The notes under the pieces were generated by a model that was not told the origin of the DNA, searched no databases, and was given only the letters and a program-made list of their open reading frames with translations. A program made the position numbers and the translations under genes. From NCBI RefSeq assembly GCF_007993035.1, contig NZ_VOOS01000001.1, positions 372,001 through 436,000 of the forward strand: a DNA stretch of 64,000 bases, in the 5' to 3' direction. Every line of letters starts with the position of its first letter. Position 1 is the stretch's first letter. Positions 9,809-18,500 of this stretch are shown here, one piece after another. This DNA is from Vicingus serpentipes (GTDB lineage: Bacteria; Bacteroidota; Bacteroidia; Flavobacteriales_E; Vicingaceae).

Positions 9809-9970
9809 ATGAAAAAGCTATTTCTTATTTTTTTATTATTTCTAACGTTTAACGTTATTACTCAATTCGGAGATAAATCGTTTTATCTTATCGATTCTAT
9901 CAACCTAAAGGAAATCAATAAATATAATTTACTATTGACTTTATCCTTAAAAAACGCTAACTTCGTCTAA
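9809..9970 (+). pseudogene. Truncated secreted ORF, N-terminal remnant
   Basis: The frame opens at 9743, overlapping the priA stop, but the ATG at 9809 gives a signal-peptide-like start (MKKLFLIFLLFLTFNV) followed by about 35 residues ending SLKNANFV. The stop codon lies inside the left boundary repeat of the kinase module (9959-9999), so the gene appears cut off there. The stretch after the signal peptide (YLIDSINLKEINKYN) reminds me of the start of flavobacterial TPR-containing sensor proteins, but that is recall, not a search. A genuine short secreted peptide is the alternative. Confidence 0.45.
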
Positions 9971-9999
9971 ATCAATGTGAAAAACATTAAAACGTTTCC
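9959..9999. repeat. Left boundary repeat of the kinase module
   Basis: AACTTCGTCTAA at 9959-9970 and AAACATTAAAACGTTTCC at 9982-9999 flank a small hairpin (AATGT/ACATT). The same two blocks, with T for C in the first, recur in the same order at 54110-54153 upstream of the lipoprotein module. The spacing differs by a few bases while the hairpin is kept. Confidence 0.7.
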
Positions 10000-10021
10000 T
10001 AAATAGGCATTATAGTTTATA

Positions 10022-11023
10022 ATGAGTAGGTCAAAAAACATAAGGAATGAGCTTGTAATAGAAGGCACTAGAATTGGTATATGGGATTGGAATGTACAAA
10101 CTGGTGAGACTTATTTTAATGAGCGTTGGGCTAACATCATCGGCTATACTATTAGTGAATTGAAACCTTTGAGCATTGAAACTTGGTTGAAATTTGCACA
10201 TCCTGAAGATCTAGAAAAATCAAACCTGCTTATTCAAGAGCACTTTGAAGGTAAAACTGAATATTACGACTTTCAATCAAGAATGCGTCACAAAGATGGG
10301 CATTGGGTTTGGGTCCATGATCGCGGTAAGGTTTTCGAGTGGGACGAAGATGGCAACCCTATAAGAATGTGTGGCTCCCACATTGACATAACAGTGGAAA
10401 AGCTACAAGAAGTAAATCTGAAAAGAGCTCTAGACGAGAGAGATATTCTTTTAAAAGAAGTTCATCATCGAGTAAAAAACAACCTGCAACTTTTGTTAAG
10501 TTTATCAAGACTAAAAGATCAAGATGGAAAAATAAGCACTTCCGAAATTGAAGATTCTATAAGTTCAATAGCTACAGCTTATGAAGCGATATATAAATCA
10601 GATAGATTAGACAAAATCTCCATAAAAAAATATTTCCACCAAATATTTCTAACCATTTTAAATGTTGGTGATATTGACTATAAGATAATTTGTGATGAAT
10701 TAGAAAACAAAATTGACTTTCTAATACCTCTTGGCTTAATTGTAACTGAATTGATTAACAATTCCTTGAAGCATGCTTTTGGTAATGTTAAATTCAAAAA
10801 TATTCAAATGGAAATTCAAGAAGAAAGCAATGAGTTAGTTATTGAATACTCAGACAATGGACTTGGTTATTCTGAAGAATCTCTGAAGTCAATAAAACAA
10901 TCTAGTTCATTTGGATTATCTATAATAGAAGGTTTGGTAGATCAATTAAACGGAAACATTCAGTTCTTTAATAATAATGGAGCTCGGGCCAAAATAAAAA
11001 TAACTAACCCTAACAAAACCTAA
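10022..11023 (+). CDS. PAS-domain sensor histidine kinase (HisKA_2 type)
   Basis: A 333-residue soluble kinase without membrane segment. Residues 10-130 form a PAS_3 domain (GIWDWN, FNERWANIIGYT, DGHWVWVHDRG). The HisKA_2 phospho-acceptor box is LLKEVHHRVKNNLQLLLSL with His at 148/149, and the C-terminal HATPase carries the N-box VTELINNSLKHAF, the G1 box YSDNGLGY and a final GLSIIEGLV. It should autophosphorylate in the cytoplasm in response to a ligand or cofactor on PAS; no haem or flavin site can be assigned. No response regulator is adjacent, so it is an orphan. It is enclosed by boundary repeats also found at 54110-55085, which suggests acquisition as a single-gene module. Confidence 0.88.
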   Translation: MSRSKNIRNELVIEGTRIGIWDWNVQTGETYFNERWANIIGYTISELKPLSIETWLKFAHPEDLEKSNLLIQEHFEGKTEYYDFQSRMRHKDGHWVWVHDRGKVFEWDEDGNPIRMCGSHIDITVEKLQEVNLKRALDERDILLKEVHHRVKNNLQLLLSLSRLKDQDGKISTSEIEDSISSIATAYEAIYKSDRLDKISIKKYFHQIFLTILNVGDIDYKIICDELENKIDFLIPLGLIVTELINNSLKHAFGNVKFKNIQMEIQEESNELVIEYSDNGLGYSEESLKSIKQSSSFGLSIIEGLVDQLNGNIQFFNNNGARAKIKITNPNKT

Positions 11024-11043
11024 ACTGCATTAAAACGCAGTTT
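11022..11043 (+). terminator. Hairpin after the kinase, weak terminator
   Basis: Seven-base stem AAACTGC/GCAGTTT with an eight-base loop starts inside the stop codon of the kinase. There is no following T-run, so it may be part of the module end structure rather than a terminator. Confidence 0.4.
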
Positions 11044-11046
11044 GAC

Positions 11047-11063
11047 CAAAACGTTAAACGAAA
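11047..11063. repeat. Right boundary repeat of the kinase module
   Basis: CAAAACGTTAAACGAAA is identical over 17 bases to 55069-55085, the right end of the lipoprotein module. GTTAAAC at 11053-11059 fits the integron attC R' consensus GTTRRRY and lies 14 bases from the stop codon of the convergent receptor gene. Confidence 0.7.
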
Positions 11064-11072
11064 CACTAAAAT

Positions 11073-13508
11073 CTATCCTTCTCCTCCTCCATCATCAAAA
11101 TTAAAGTTCTTATCATCGCCTCGTTTCTTTTTCTGGTTAATACGGTACGTAAAACTTAATCTTACAAAACGAGATCGCCATTGCATTTCACTCTCTGAAG
11201 TAAAGTTTTCTCCATATGCAATTGAACGCCTCATTCTGGTATTAAAAATATCCTTAGCATTTAAACTTATGGTTCCATTTCCTTTTAATACATCCATCGA
11301 TGCACCAATATCTAACGAATAACGAGCTAGTGTTTTTCCTTGAGGCGAATTTTGTGGTGCATTATAATTAAATGATGCTTGTATGTTTAACTTCTTTTTT
11401 ATTGCCCATTTTGAGTTTAATCGAGTAGACCAAACTAAAGCATCACTATTATATTCTACTCCATCATACTCTCCGTCAGTAATTTCTCTATAAAAATTAA
11501 AACTACCTCTTAAATCCCACCATTTTGCCATTTTATACGAACCAGAAAACTCAGTTCCATAGGAATTAGTAATACCTATATTTAAAGGTAATCTTCTGGT
11601 AATTCCTTCTTCATCAGAAAATGTAATTCGCTCAATTACATTAGTAGTATATCGGTAATAAACACTCGATAAGATAGAACCTTTTTCCCAATATTTTAGA
11701 TGCCCAATCTCATAAGAGTCAGTAAATTCAGGATTCAAATTTGGATTACCTGTAAACACACTTCTTGAATCATTAAAACTAAAAAATGGCAATAACCACC
11801 AATGTCTAGGGCGTTGAATTCTTCTACTATAACCAACTTGCAACGAATTGTCTTTATTTAATTCATACGAAAAATGTGTACTTGGAAATAAGTTTAAATA
11901 GTTTCTATTGTTTACTTCGTTTGTTGTTACAAAATTTGATTTAACTTCTGAATACTCTGCTCGAACTCCCAACTGATAGGAAAACTTATTCATTTTGTTT
12001 CCAAACATTAAATAACCTGCAGAAATATTTTCATTATAAATAACTCTGTTTTTAAACCCTTCTATAAATTCCCAATTACTGATGGTATCATTAAATTGTT
12101 CTACTCCGTAATCATCAATTACTTCTCTTAGCATTGCTTTTAAACCAAATTCAATTTTACCTTTAAAAATAGGATGAATATAGTCTGTTTGGAATAACCA
12201 ATTTACCGCCCCTTCATCATTATATGCTCGTTGTTCTAAATTTTGAAAAGCATCAAATTGATTTTTTTGACTAATTGTAGAGCTCTCATTATCAATATTT
12301 TCTGATTGCTGGATATCAAAAGTTAATAACCTGTCTTTTTGCTTAAATGTTTTTCTGTAGTTAAAAGAAATATCATAAGAAGACCTATCCTTACCTTCAA
12401 TTTCAAGTCTAGTTAATTTTTGAGTATTGATTCCTAAATTATTGAAATCGGCATATTCTAAGTCGTTTTCATTATCACCATCACCAAAGGTATATTGCCC
12501 TGAAACCACAAAAGAATTATAAGGGTTTAGAAAAACTTCTGTACCTAACCTAAAATTATGGTTAAGGCTTAATCGCTCCATAGTTGTATTGCTAGTATAA
12601 CTAAAACTAGTATCTGGGTAGGTAAAATCTTGAATAGATTTACTTGATCCTGGTGAATTTCTATAATTTATTCCATAACCAGTAAAAACATTAAAATTTT
12701 TACTTTTTAAAGTTAAATTAAATCCTCCACCATAATTACTTGGGTAACCAACATCAACATTTACCACACCATTAATTCCCTCTCTCCTATCTCTTTTTAA
12801 AATAATATTTATAATTCCAACTTCTCCTTCAGCATCATATCTTGATGATGGGTTAGTAATTACTTCTACTTTTTCAATTTGATTTCCTTGTAATTGCTTT
12901 AAGGCATCAGCTGTACTTATTCCTGTTAAACCCGATGGCTTACCATTAATTAAAATACGTACATTTTCACTTCCTCTTAAACTTACATTTCCTTCAACAT
13001 CAACAGCAACCGATGGTACATTATCTAAAATTTCGGATGCATTTGCACCTTGATTAGTAATGTCTTTATCCACATTAAAAACACGCTTATCCAAATCCAA
13101 TTCCATCAACTTCTTTTCTTCAACAAACTCAAATTCATCTATATTTAACATTGATGGTTTTAATTGAATTTTTTTCAAATCTAGATCTTGGTTTTTTACT
13201 TGGATATTGTTTACAATTTTATCTTCAAAACTCAAAAAAGAAATTTTAGCATAATAGTTTCCTGAAGGTATATCCATAGAAAATTTACCATTCATTTCAG
13301 TTGCCGTTCCTTTTGCATAACTCGAATCTTTTACATGAAATAAAGCGACCGCAACGTATGGTAAGGGTTCTCCTTTATCATCTATAATTTGGCCAAGTAA
13401 TTTATATGTAGTAGATGGTTTTCCTTGGCCGTTTGGTTTATTTGGTTTTTGTGAAAAGGCACAAAAGAAAAATAAAAAAGAAAAAAATAATGTGATAAAA
13501 TATTTCAT
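11073..13508 (-). CDS. TonB-dependent receptor (outer-membrane beta-barrel family)
   Basis: The 811-residue precursor has a signal peptide (MKYFITLFFSFLFFFCAFSQ), a carboxypeptidase-regulatory-like domain (about 35-110), a plug domain with SLRGSENVRILINGKPSG and the segment RYDAEGEVGIINIILKR, and then a large beta-barrel to the C-terminus with alternating aromatic strands. The end is glycine/aspartate-rich (FNFDDGGGEG), often seen in this receptor subfamily. It should import or bind a large ligand across the outer membrane using TonB energy; the substrate cannot be told, and no SusD partner is adjacent. It is transcribed towards the kinase module, whose right repeat lies just past its stop. 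Confidence 0.9.
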   Translation of the reverse strand: MKYFITLFFSFLFFFCAFSQKPNKPNGQGKPSTTYKLLGQIIDDKGEPLPYVAVALFHVKDSSYAKGTATEMNGKFSMDIPSGNYYAKISFLSFEDKIVNNIQVKNQDLDLKKIQLKPSMLNIDEFEFVEEKKLMELDLDKRVFNVDKDITNQGANASEILDNVPSVAVDVEGNVSLRGSENVRILINGKPSGLTGISTADALKQLQGNQIEKVEVITNPSSRYDAEGEVGIINIILKRDRREGINGVVNVDVGYPSNYGGGFNLTLKSKNFNVFTGYGINYRNSPGSSKSIQDFTYPDTSFSYTSNTTMERLSLNHNFRLGTEVFLNPYNSFVVSGQYTFGDGDNENDLEYADFNNLGINTQKLTRLEIEGKDRSSYDISFNYRKTFKQKDRLLTFDIQQSENIDNESSTISQKNQFDAFQNLEQRAYNDEGAVNWLFQTDYIHPIFKGKIEFGLKAMLREVIDDYGVEQFNDTISNWEFIEGFKNRVIYNENISAGYLMFGNKMNKFSYQLGVRAEYSEVKSNFVTTNEVNNRNYLNLFPSTHFSYELNKDNSLQVGYSRRIQRPRHWWLLPFFSFNDSRSVFTGNPNLNPEFTDSYEIGHLKYWEKGSILSSVYYRYTTNVIERITFSDEEGITRRLPLNIGITNSYGTEFSGSYKMAKWWDLRGSFNFYREITDGEYDGVEYNSDALVWSTRLNSKWAIKKKLNIQASFNYNAPQNSPQGKTLARYSLDIGASMDVLKGNGTISLNAKDIFNTRMRRSIAYGENFTSESEMQWRSRFVRLSFTYRINQKKKRGDDKNFNFDDGGGEG

Positions 13509-13573
13509 TAAATAATTGATGTAAAATTATATTCAGTTAAGACTAATCAATAGCCTAAAGGGTTAAAATCGAT

Positions 13574-14629
13574 TTATAAATTTGTTAAAAAAGCCATTGT
13601 ATCCACTCCATCTGCATAATCCCATAATTTAGGTTGTTGAGCTTCTCCAAATTTTAACGATTCTATTGGTGCTTCATTAGAAACTATACATTGTATATTT
13701 TCTTTTTGAGATTGTAAATGATTTTTCAACTCTTCAATATCTTCATAATACTCATAATGTAAAACTGCTACTGGAGATGAAAAACTTTCATCTTCTTTTA
13801 ATAATACAAAGTTATTATCTAATAATTGATTATTTCCTAATAAATAAACTGCTTTATTGTAATCGTAATTATTAGCGTATTTATTATTATTAACAATGTC
13901 TTGAAAATCTTCAAATATAGCTTCAAAAAATTGATTGAAATTATAGCCCTTAGGCACATAAAGTTTTGATACATTCCTACATCCTAATCCATAATATTGA
14001 AAAATATCATTACCTAATTTATTTAAATTTTCCTTTTCATCATTATGACTAATAACTGCAACCGAATTTCTATTTTTTCGGATAATATTAGGGTATTTTC
14101 CAAAATACGATTCAAAATATCGAGCTGTATTATTACTACCGGTTGCAATTACTGCCTCAAAATTTTCTAATCGTTCAACAAATTTTATTTTGGTTGCCAA
14201 TTCAGCATCAATTTCAATCAAAATTTCAGCAATCTTTTTCAATAAAGTGTTGTCTTCAGATGAAGTTTTAGCAATAACATTATTACCAGAAATTAAAACA
14301 CTTAAAAAATCGTGAAATCCAACTAAAGGAATATTTCCTGCCATTATTACTCCTACATTTTTAGGGGTAAAATCATTAATTTCATAGTTAGAAACCCATT
14401 CTTGTAAATTTTCTTTGGTTAGCATTTCAGCAATTGCGTCAATAGATTCAAGCACAAAAACTTCAGTAAACCAGCCATTAAAAGCTTTCTGTCTTTTGAT
14501 TAAATAGTCAAAATCATCATAAAACTTTTCGTTTAAATTTTGAACCGAATCATTAATAACTTTATTTTTAAATTGCTTTAAAAAAGTTCCTAATTCTATA
14601 AAGGCATTTATTCTTTTTTCTAAACTCAT
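13574..14629 (-). CDS. LuxC-type acyl-CoA reductase
   Basis: The protein has an aldehyde-dehydrogenase-like fold of the LuxC family. Visible are [18 protein letters not shown] (about 95-112), the [13 protein letters not shown] segment, the [10 protein letters not shown] region and the probable nucleophile Cys in [15 protein letters not shown]. Family members reduce acyl-CoA or acyl groups to aldehydes with NADPH. I prefer the ATG at 14629 (MSLEKR, 351 residues) over the one at 14638, because a minus-strand -7 element at 14646-14653 would make the longer form nearly leaderless. It is divergent from a ferredoxin gene, an arrangement that may link reductase and electron carrier, but the pairing is inferred from position only. 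Confidence 0.85.
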   Translation of the reverse strand: MSLEKRINAFIELGTFLKQFKNKVINDSVQNLNEKFYDDFDYLIKRQKAFNGWFTEVFVLESIDAIAEMLTKENLQEWVSNYEINDFTPKNVGVIMAGNIPLVGFHDFLSVLISGNNVIAKTSSEDNTLLKKIAEILIEIDAELATKIKFVERLENFEAVIATGSNNTARYFESYFGKYPNIIRKNRNSVAVISHNDEKENLNKLGNDIFQYYGLGCRNVSKLYVPKGYNFNQFFEAIFEDFQDIVNNNKYANNYDYNKAVYLLGNNQLLDNNFVLLKEDESFSSPVAVLHYEYYEDIEELKNHLQSQKENIQCIVSNEAPIESLKFGEAQQPKLWDYADGVDTMAFLTNL

Positions 14630-14633
14630 TTCG

Positions 14634-14653
14634 TACATTTGTGTGCAAATTTA
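14634..14653. promoter_or_regulatory. Overlapping opposed -7 elements for reductase and ferredoxin genes
   Basis: TACATTTG at 14634-14641 fits a rightward -7 for the ferredoxin. CAAATTTA at 14646-14653 is TAAATTTG on the minus strand and fits a leftward -7 for the reductase. The two elements face each other four bases apart. No clear TTG -33 boxes are seen. Confidence 0.45.
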
Positions 14654-14674
14654 CAAACATTAAAACAGAAAACG

Positions 14675-15022
14675 ATGGCAATTATAATAACAGATGAATG
14701 TATTAATTGTGGGGCATGTGAACCAGAATGTCCAAACAACGCAATTTACGAAGGAGGAGATGAATGGCGAGTAAGTGATGGAACTTCTGTAAGTGGAGAT
14801 TATAAGTTAATGAATGGCTCTTCAATCGATGCTGACACTACTCAAGAGCCTGTTAGCATGGACTTTTACTATATCGTAGCAGATAAGTGTACAGAGTGTA
14901 AAGGATTTCACGATGAGCCTCAATGTGCTGCTGTTTGTCCAGTTGATTGTTGTGTAGATGATGAAGATGTAAGAGAAACTGAAGATGAATTATTAGCTAA
15001 AAAAGATAAATTACACTTATAA
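14675..15022 (+). CDS. 4Fe-4S dicluster ferredoxin
   Basis: Starting at the ATG at 14675 ([12 protein letters not shown]) gives 115 residues of typical size; the longer frame from 14639 adds 12 residues not expected in the family. Two clusters are predicted: [12 protein letters not shown] near the N-terminus and the later CTECKGF plus [11 protein letters not shown], with an insert of about 45 residues between them as in the long ferredoxins common in Bacteroidota. The acidic tail ends in DKLHL. It transfers electrons in the cytoplasm; the partner is unknown, though the divergent acyl-CoA reductase is the neighbour. A strong terminator follows at 15051-15084. Confidence 0.92.
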   Translation: MAIIITDECINCGACEPECPNNAIYEGGDEWRVSDGTSVSGDYKLMNGSSIDADTTQEPVSMDFYYIVADKCTECKGFHDEPQCAAVCPVDCCVDDEDVRETEDELLAKKDKLHL

Positions 15023-15050
15023 TATAAAAGTGGTACAATATTAGATTCAA

Positions 15051-15084
15051 AAAACCGTGTAATATTTTGCACGGTTTTTTATTT
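15051..15084 (+). terminator. Rho-independent terminator after ferredoxin
   Basis: Nine-base stem AAAACCGTG (15051-15059) with CACGGTTTT (15070-15078), loop of ten bases, followed by more T. It ends just before the next gene. Confidence 0.85.
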
Positions 15085-15093
15085 TTATACCCT

Positions 15094-15954
15094 ATGCTTA
15101 AAAAAAGTCTTTTTGCTTTATTAATAATTTCAAATCTTTTTGTTTTTGGTCAAACTATATCGTTAGCCGATTATGAAAAAGAATTGAACACACTTAGTTT
15201 AGATATTATTAATAATGATAGCGATGAAAGTAAATTAATGGCAAATGAAGAATTTAAAGCTTTACTTTTAAAAACCATCAGAACTGAAGGTTCTTTTGAT
15301 TATGATTTTAAAGGAATACAGGCTATTAGCATTTTAAAATCTAACGAAACAATAAAGATTTACAATTGGACTTTACCAAAAAAAGATTTAACCTATGAAT
15401 ACTTCGCTTATATTCAAATAAAACTAGGTAAAGATAAATTTAAGATTATCGAATTAATAGATAAATCTAGTGAACTCATAAAACCAGAATACAAATCCTT
15501 AAGCAACAACAGCTGGTATGGTGCTTTGTATCATAAAATTATTTATGATAAAAAACTAGGTAAAAACACTTATACCTTATTAGGCTGGAATGGTGGAACA
15601 AATCTTACTAATCAAAAAGTTATTGAGGTTATGACTGTTTCTAATAGTGGATCAGTTCGGTTTGGATCATCTATTCTTAAAGTAGGAAAAAAAGCTCAAA
15701 AAAGAGTTGTCTTTCACTATTCTGAAAGTGCTGTAATGTCTTTAAAATATAACTCATCGGAAAAAATAATTGTGTTTGATTATTTAGCTCCACCTAGTTC
15801 TAATCTAAATGGTGTGTTTGAATATTATGGACCTTCTTTAGACCGATTTGATTCTTTTAAAGTTGAAAATGGAAAATGGTTATTTTCTCCTAATTACGAT
15901 GCAAAACTTAACCGTAACTTGAAAGATGACATTTGGAACGATCCTAAAAAATAG
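15094..15954 (+). CDS. Secreted protein of unknown function
   Basis: The start at 15094 gives a clear signal peptide (MLKKSLFALLIISNLFVFGQ); the ATG at 15067 would sit inside the upstream terminator. The mature part of about 265 residues is beta-rich with the segments NNSWYGALYHKIIY, LLGWNGGTN and FDYLAPPSSNLNG. I recognise it as resembling a conserved Bacteroidota family without assigned role, but know no domain name. It is probably periplasmic or outer-surface. It is single, between a terminator on its left and the convergent carotenoid operon, whose last stop is 4 bases away, on its right. Confidence 0.75.
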   Translation: MLKKSLFALLIISNLFVFGQTISLADYEKELNTLSLDIINNDSDESKLMANEEFKALLLKTIRTEGSFDYDFKGIQAISILKSNETIKIYNWTLPKKDLTYEYFAYIQIKLGKDKFKIIELIDKSSELIKPEYKSLSNNSWYGALYHKIIYDKKLGKNTYTLLGWNGGTNLTNQKVIEVMTVSNSGSVRFGSSILKVGKKAQKRVVFHYSESAVMSLKYNSSEKIIVFDYLAPPSSNLNGVFEYYGPSLDRFDSFKVENGKWLFSPNYDAKLNRNLKDDIWNDPKK

Positions 15955-15957
15955 GAA

Positions 15958-16665
15958 TTAACGTGTTTTTAGTGCTGGTAGTTTAAAAAGCTTTCTAAAT
16001 TTCTCGATTAAGAAAACATTCAAAAATATCATACTAAACGCATAACCGATATCTTCAATAGGAACAGTAAACAATCTTATTCCTAAATTTTCGGCATTGT
16101 TATACCAAACCACTTCATTTTCAATAAAGCTTCCCGTTAAAATTCCATTTATAACAAAAAATGGTATTAGTATAATTAAAAATGAAAGGTAAAACCGTTG
16201 CAATAATTGCTTTCCATATAGCAACCCTACCATTAAAGTAAAAGCCAAAAAACTATAATTTACAAATGTGTAAGCTTTATCATTATTTAATATTGCAACT
16301 ATTAAAGTAAATAAAATTAAAAGTAATGTAATCCATTTTGTTGATTTCTTTGGCAACTGTGTTTTTGGGAAAAAGAAGAGAAGTGAATAGTGGATAAAAA
16401 AACTAGCATAAGGAATTAATAGAAAAAACATCCATTCTTCAATTGGTAAATGCAAAATGTTTATTCCAAGTAAATAGTCTGAATTAAAACCCCATACGCC
16501 ATTAATTGTGAAAATTACGTCCCAAATAATAAATATGGTCGACACTGAAATTAACGCTAACGCAATCGCTTTCCATTGTGAAATAAAACTCATCCGCTTT
16601 TCAAAACTATAAGCAAACGGAATGATGAAAGAAAAAAGATTGAGTATAAGATAAAGGTAATTCAA
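15958..16665 (-). CDS. crtY: Lycopene cyclase (fused CrtYc-CrtYd membrane type)
   Basis: A 235-residue integral membrane protein with about six to seven hydrophobic segments. Two related signatures, PIEEWMFFLLIPYA (about 80-95) and PIEDIGYAFSMIFLN (about 198-212), mark the two halves that are separate CrtYc and CrtYd subunits in actinobacteria. The family closes the ends of lycopene to beta-rings, giving beta-carotene. It is the last gene of the crt operon, 2 bases after crtZ, which supports the role. The FAD-dependent CrtY family is unrelated in sequence, so the symbol marks function. Confidence 0.85.
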   Translation of the reverse strand: MNYLYLILNLFSFIIPFAYSFEKRMSFISQWKAIALALISVSTIFIIWDVIFTINGVWGFNSDYLLGINILHLPIEEWMFFLLIPYASFFIHYSLLFFFPKTQLPKKSTKWITLLLILFTLIVAILNNDKAYTFVNYSFLAFTLMVGLLYGKQLLQRFYLSFLIILIPFFVINGILTGSFIENEVVWYNNAENLGIRLFTVPIEDIGYAFSMIFLNVFLIEKFRKLFKLPALKTR

Positions 16666-16667
16666 AA

Positions 16668-17108
16668 CTATTGTTTGAAGTATTTAAATGGCACAAACAA
16701 CATACCAAAACATTCTCCATGCTCTTTGCCTAAATGCTTATGGTGTACCTTGTGTGCACGTCTAATTGCTTTTAAATACTTAAGGTTAGAGTTTCTTAAA
16801 ATTTTGAAACGTTGATGAATAAAAATTTCATGCACCCAGAAATAAGCAAAACCATATAACGTAATACCCAAACCTATTGGCAAAGTATATGGAATCAAAA
16901 ATACAGTCCCTAAAAGAATACAAGTCATACCTGGAACAGCAAATATGACAAAAAAGTAATCATTTTTTTCAAAAAAAGAATTTGGATTTTTAGTGTGATG
17001 ATCCTCATGCAAGTTCCATAAGAACCCATGCATTACATATTTGTGAACCGACCAAGCTACAAACTCCATAAAGAAAAAAGTAGCTGCTAAAATTATTATA
17101 AATTCCAT
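16668..17108 (-). CDS. crtZ: Beta-carotene hydroxylase
   Basis: A 146-residue membrane di-iron hydroxylase of the fatty acid hydroxylase superfamily. The histidine boxes are complete: HKYVMH (HX4H), HEDHH (HX2HH), HEIFIHQRF and HKVHHKH. Several hydrophobic segments surround them. It hydroxylates the beta-ionone rings at C3, turning beta-carotene into zeaxanthin. It sits between idi and the cyclase with 1-2 base gaps, so all are probably on one transcript. Confidence 0.92.
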   Translation of the reverse strand: MEFIIILAATFFFMEFVAWSVHKYVMHGFLWNLHEDHHTKNPNSFFEKNDYFFVIFAVPGMTCILLGTVFLIPYTLPIGLGITLYGFAYFWVHEIFIHQRFKILRNSNLKYLKAIRRAHKVHHKHLGKEHGECFGMLFVPFKYFKQ

Positions 17109-17109
17109 G

Positions 17110-17649
17110 TTAATTTTTTACAAATTCTTGATTGATAGACGCAAATATATTCACCTTATTGTAAATAAGCTTGAACCACTCAGAATAATTCTCAGGGAAG
17201 AGTTTAACATCTCTTTCTAAATCTACAAAACTGACTGCTTCCCAATCTGCAACTTCCTCAGGATTAGGTTTAGGCAATTGAGAAGTATAACCTACAAAAA
17301 CATGGTCTAATTCATGCTCAATTAAATTATGATCTAATTCTGCTCTGTATATAAAAGAAAAAGCCTTATCAAGTTTACAATCTATTCCCATCTCTTCTAT
17401 CAATCTTCTATTTGCCGAATCAATTGTTTTCTCTCCAGGTAGTGGATGGCTACATGCTGTATTCGACCATAAATTTGCTGAATGATACTTGTGAGCTGCT
17501 CTTTTTTGCATAATCCAGTTTCCATCTAAATCAAATATAAAAACAGAAATAGCTCTATGTAATTGGCCTTGAATATGCGCCTTAAGTTTTGGCATTACTC
17601 CAATTTCATTATCATGCTTATCAACTAATATTACATTTGGTTCTATCAT
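17110..17649 (-). CDS. idi: Isopentenyl-diphosphate delta-isomerase (type I, Nudix)
   Basis: The 179-residue enzyme interconverts IPP and DMAPP. The family residues are present: the metal-binding HKYHSANLWSN segment, the catalytic cysteine in NTACSHPLPGE, the Nudix-like RRLIEEMGI, and the acidic YRAELDHNLIEHELDHVF. Its place inside the crt operon, directly between crtB and crtZ, supplies C5 precursors for the pathway. No GGPP synthase gene is present in this cluster and it must be elsewhere. Confidence 0.95.
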   Translation of the reverse strand: MIEPNVILVDKHDNEIGVMPKLKAHIQGQLHRAISVFIFDLDGNWIMQKRAAHKYHSANLWSNTACSHPLPGEKTIDSANRRLIEEMGIDCKLDKAFSFIYRAELDHNLIEHELDHVFVGYTSQLPKPNPEEVADWEAVSFVDLERDVKLFPENYSEWFKLIYNKVNIFASINQEFVKN

Positions 17650-17660
17650 AATAATCTTAT

Positions 17661-18500
17661 TTAAAGTAAATTAAATTTAAAAGCGACAAAAGATCTAGCT
17701 AACAACCCTATTTTAGCTGGATTAGAAACTCTTATTCGTGTTTCTATAATTTTACTTGAAGGTGTTCTTTTTAATTTAAGTAATAATCTTTTATAATAAA
17801 TAAAAGCCGTGTAAACGCCAAATTTTGCTTCCGATGGTAATTTTAACACTCCCTCATAGGCTACACGAAAATCTTCCTCAATTTCTTCAATAATTTTTTG
17901 TTTATTTTCTGGTGTTAGCGATTTTAAATCAATGTCTGGAAAATAAGTTCTTGACAAATCTTCAACATCATTTTTAAGGTCTCTTAAAAAATTAACTTTT
18001 TGAAAAGCAGAACCTAATCGCATTGCTGATTCTTTCAATTCATTGTATTTCTCCTGATCTCCATTCACAAATATTTGCAAACACATTAACCCAACAACAT
18101 CTGCAGAGCCATATATGTATTGTTCATATTCTTCTTTCGTTTTATATTCAGATTTAGTTAAATCCATTTTCATACTAGCTAAAAATGCTTGAACTAATTC
18201 GTCTGATATTTTATATTCTTTAACTGTTTTTTGAAAAGAGTTAAGAATTGGATTTAAGCTAATACCGTTCGTCATAGCTTTATAATATTCAATCTCAAAA
18301 TCTCGTAATAATTCTTCTTTATCATAATCATGAAAAGAATCTACAATTTCATCAGCAAAACGAACAAACCCATAAACACTATAAATAGCATTCCTTATGG
18401 AAGGAGCTAACATATTTACAGCAATAGAAAATGATGTACTATATTCTTTTGTAACCATACGGCTACTTTTAAAAGAAATATCGTCAAATAGTTGTTTCAT
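17661..18500 (-). CDS. crtB: Phytoene synthase
   Basis: A 279-residue squalene/phytoene synthase family enzyme. The two Asp-rich motifs are visible: FADEIVDSF (DExxD, about 67-75) and FLRDLKNDVEDLSRTYFP (DxxxD, about 172-189), together with SFSIAVNMLAPSIRNAIYSVYGFVR at the N-terminus. It condenses two GGPP to phytoene. The start overlaps the end of crtI by 17 bases, a typical translational coupling of these two genes in Bacteroidota carotenoid clusters. Squalene synthase activity is the alternative, made unlikely by the neighbours. Confidence 0.94.
   Translation of the reverse strand: MKQLFDDISFKSSRMVTKEYSTSFSIAVNMLAPSIRNAIYSVYGFVRFADEIVDSFHDYDKEELLRDFEIEYYKAMTNGISLNPILNSFQKTVKEYKISDELVQAFLASMKMDLTKSEYKTKEEYEQYIYGSADVVGLMCLQIFVNGDQEKYNELKESAMRLGSAFQKVNFLRDLKNDVEDLSRTYFPDIDLKSLTPENKQKIIEEIEEDFRVAYEGVLKLPSEAKFGVYTAFIYYKRLLLKLKRTPSSKIIETRIRVSNPAKIGLLARSFVAFKFNLL

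Noticed and set aside
9836-9860. CGTTTAACGTT in the small ORF after priA as another boundary copy
   Set aside because: No match beyond about ten bases to either boundary and it lies in signal-peptide codons.
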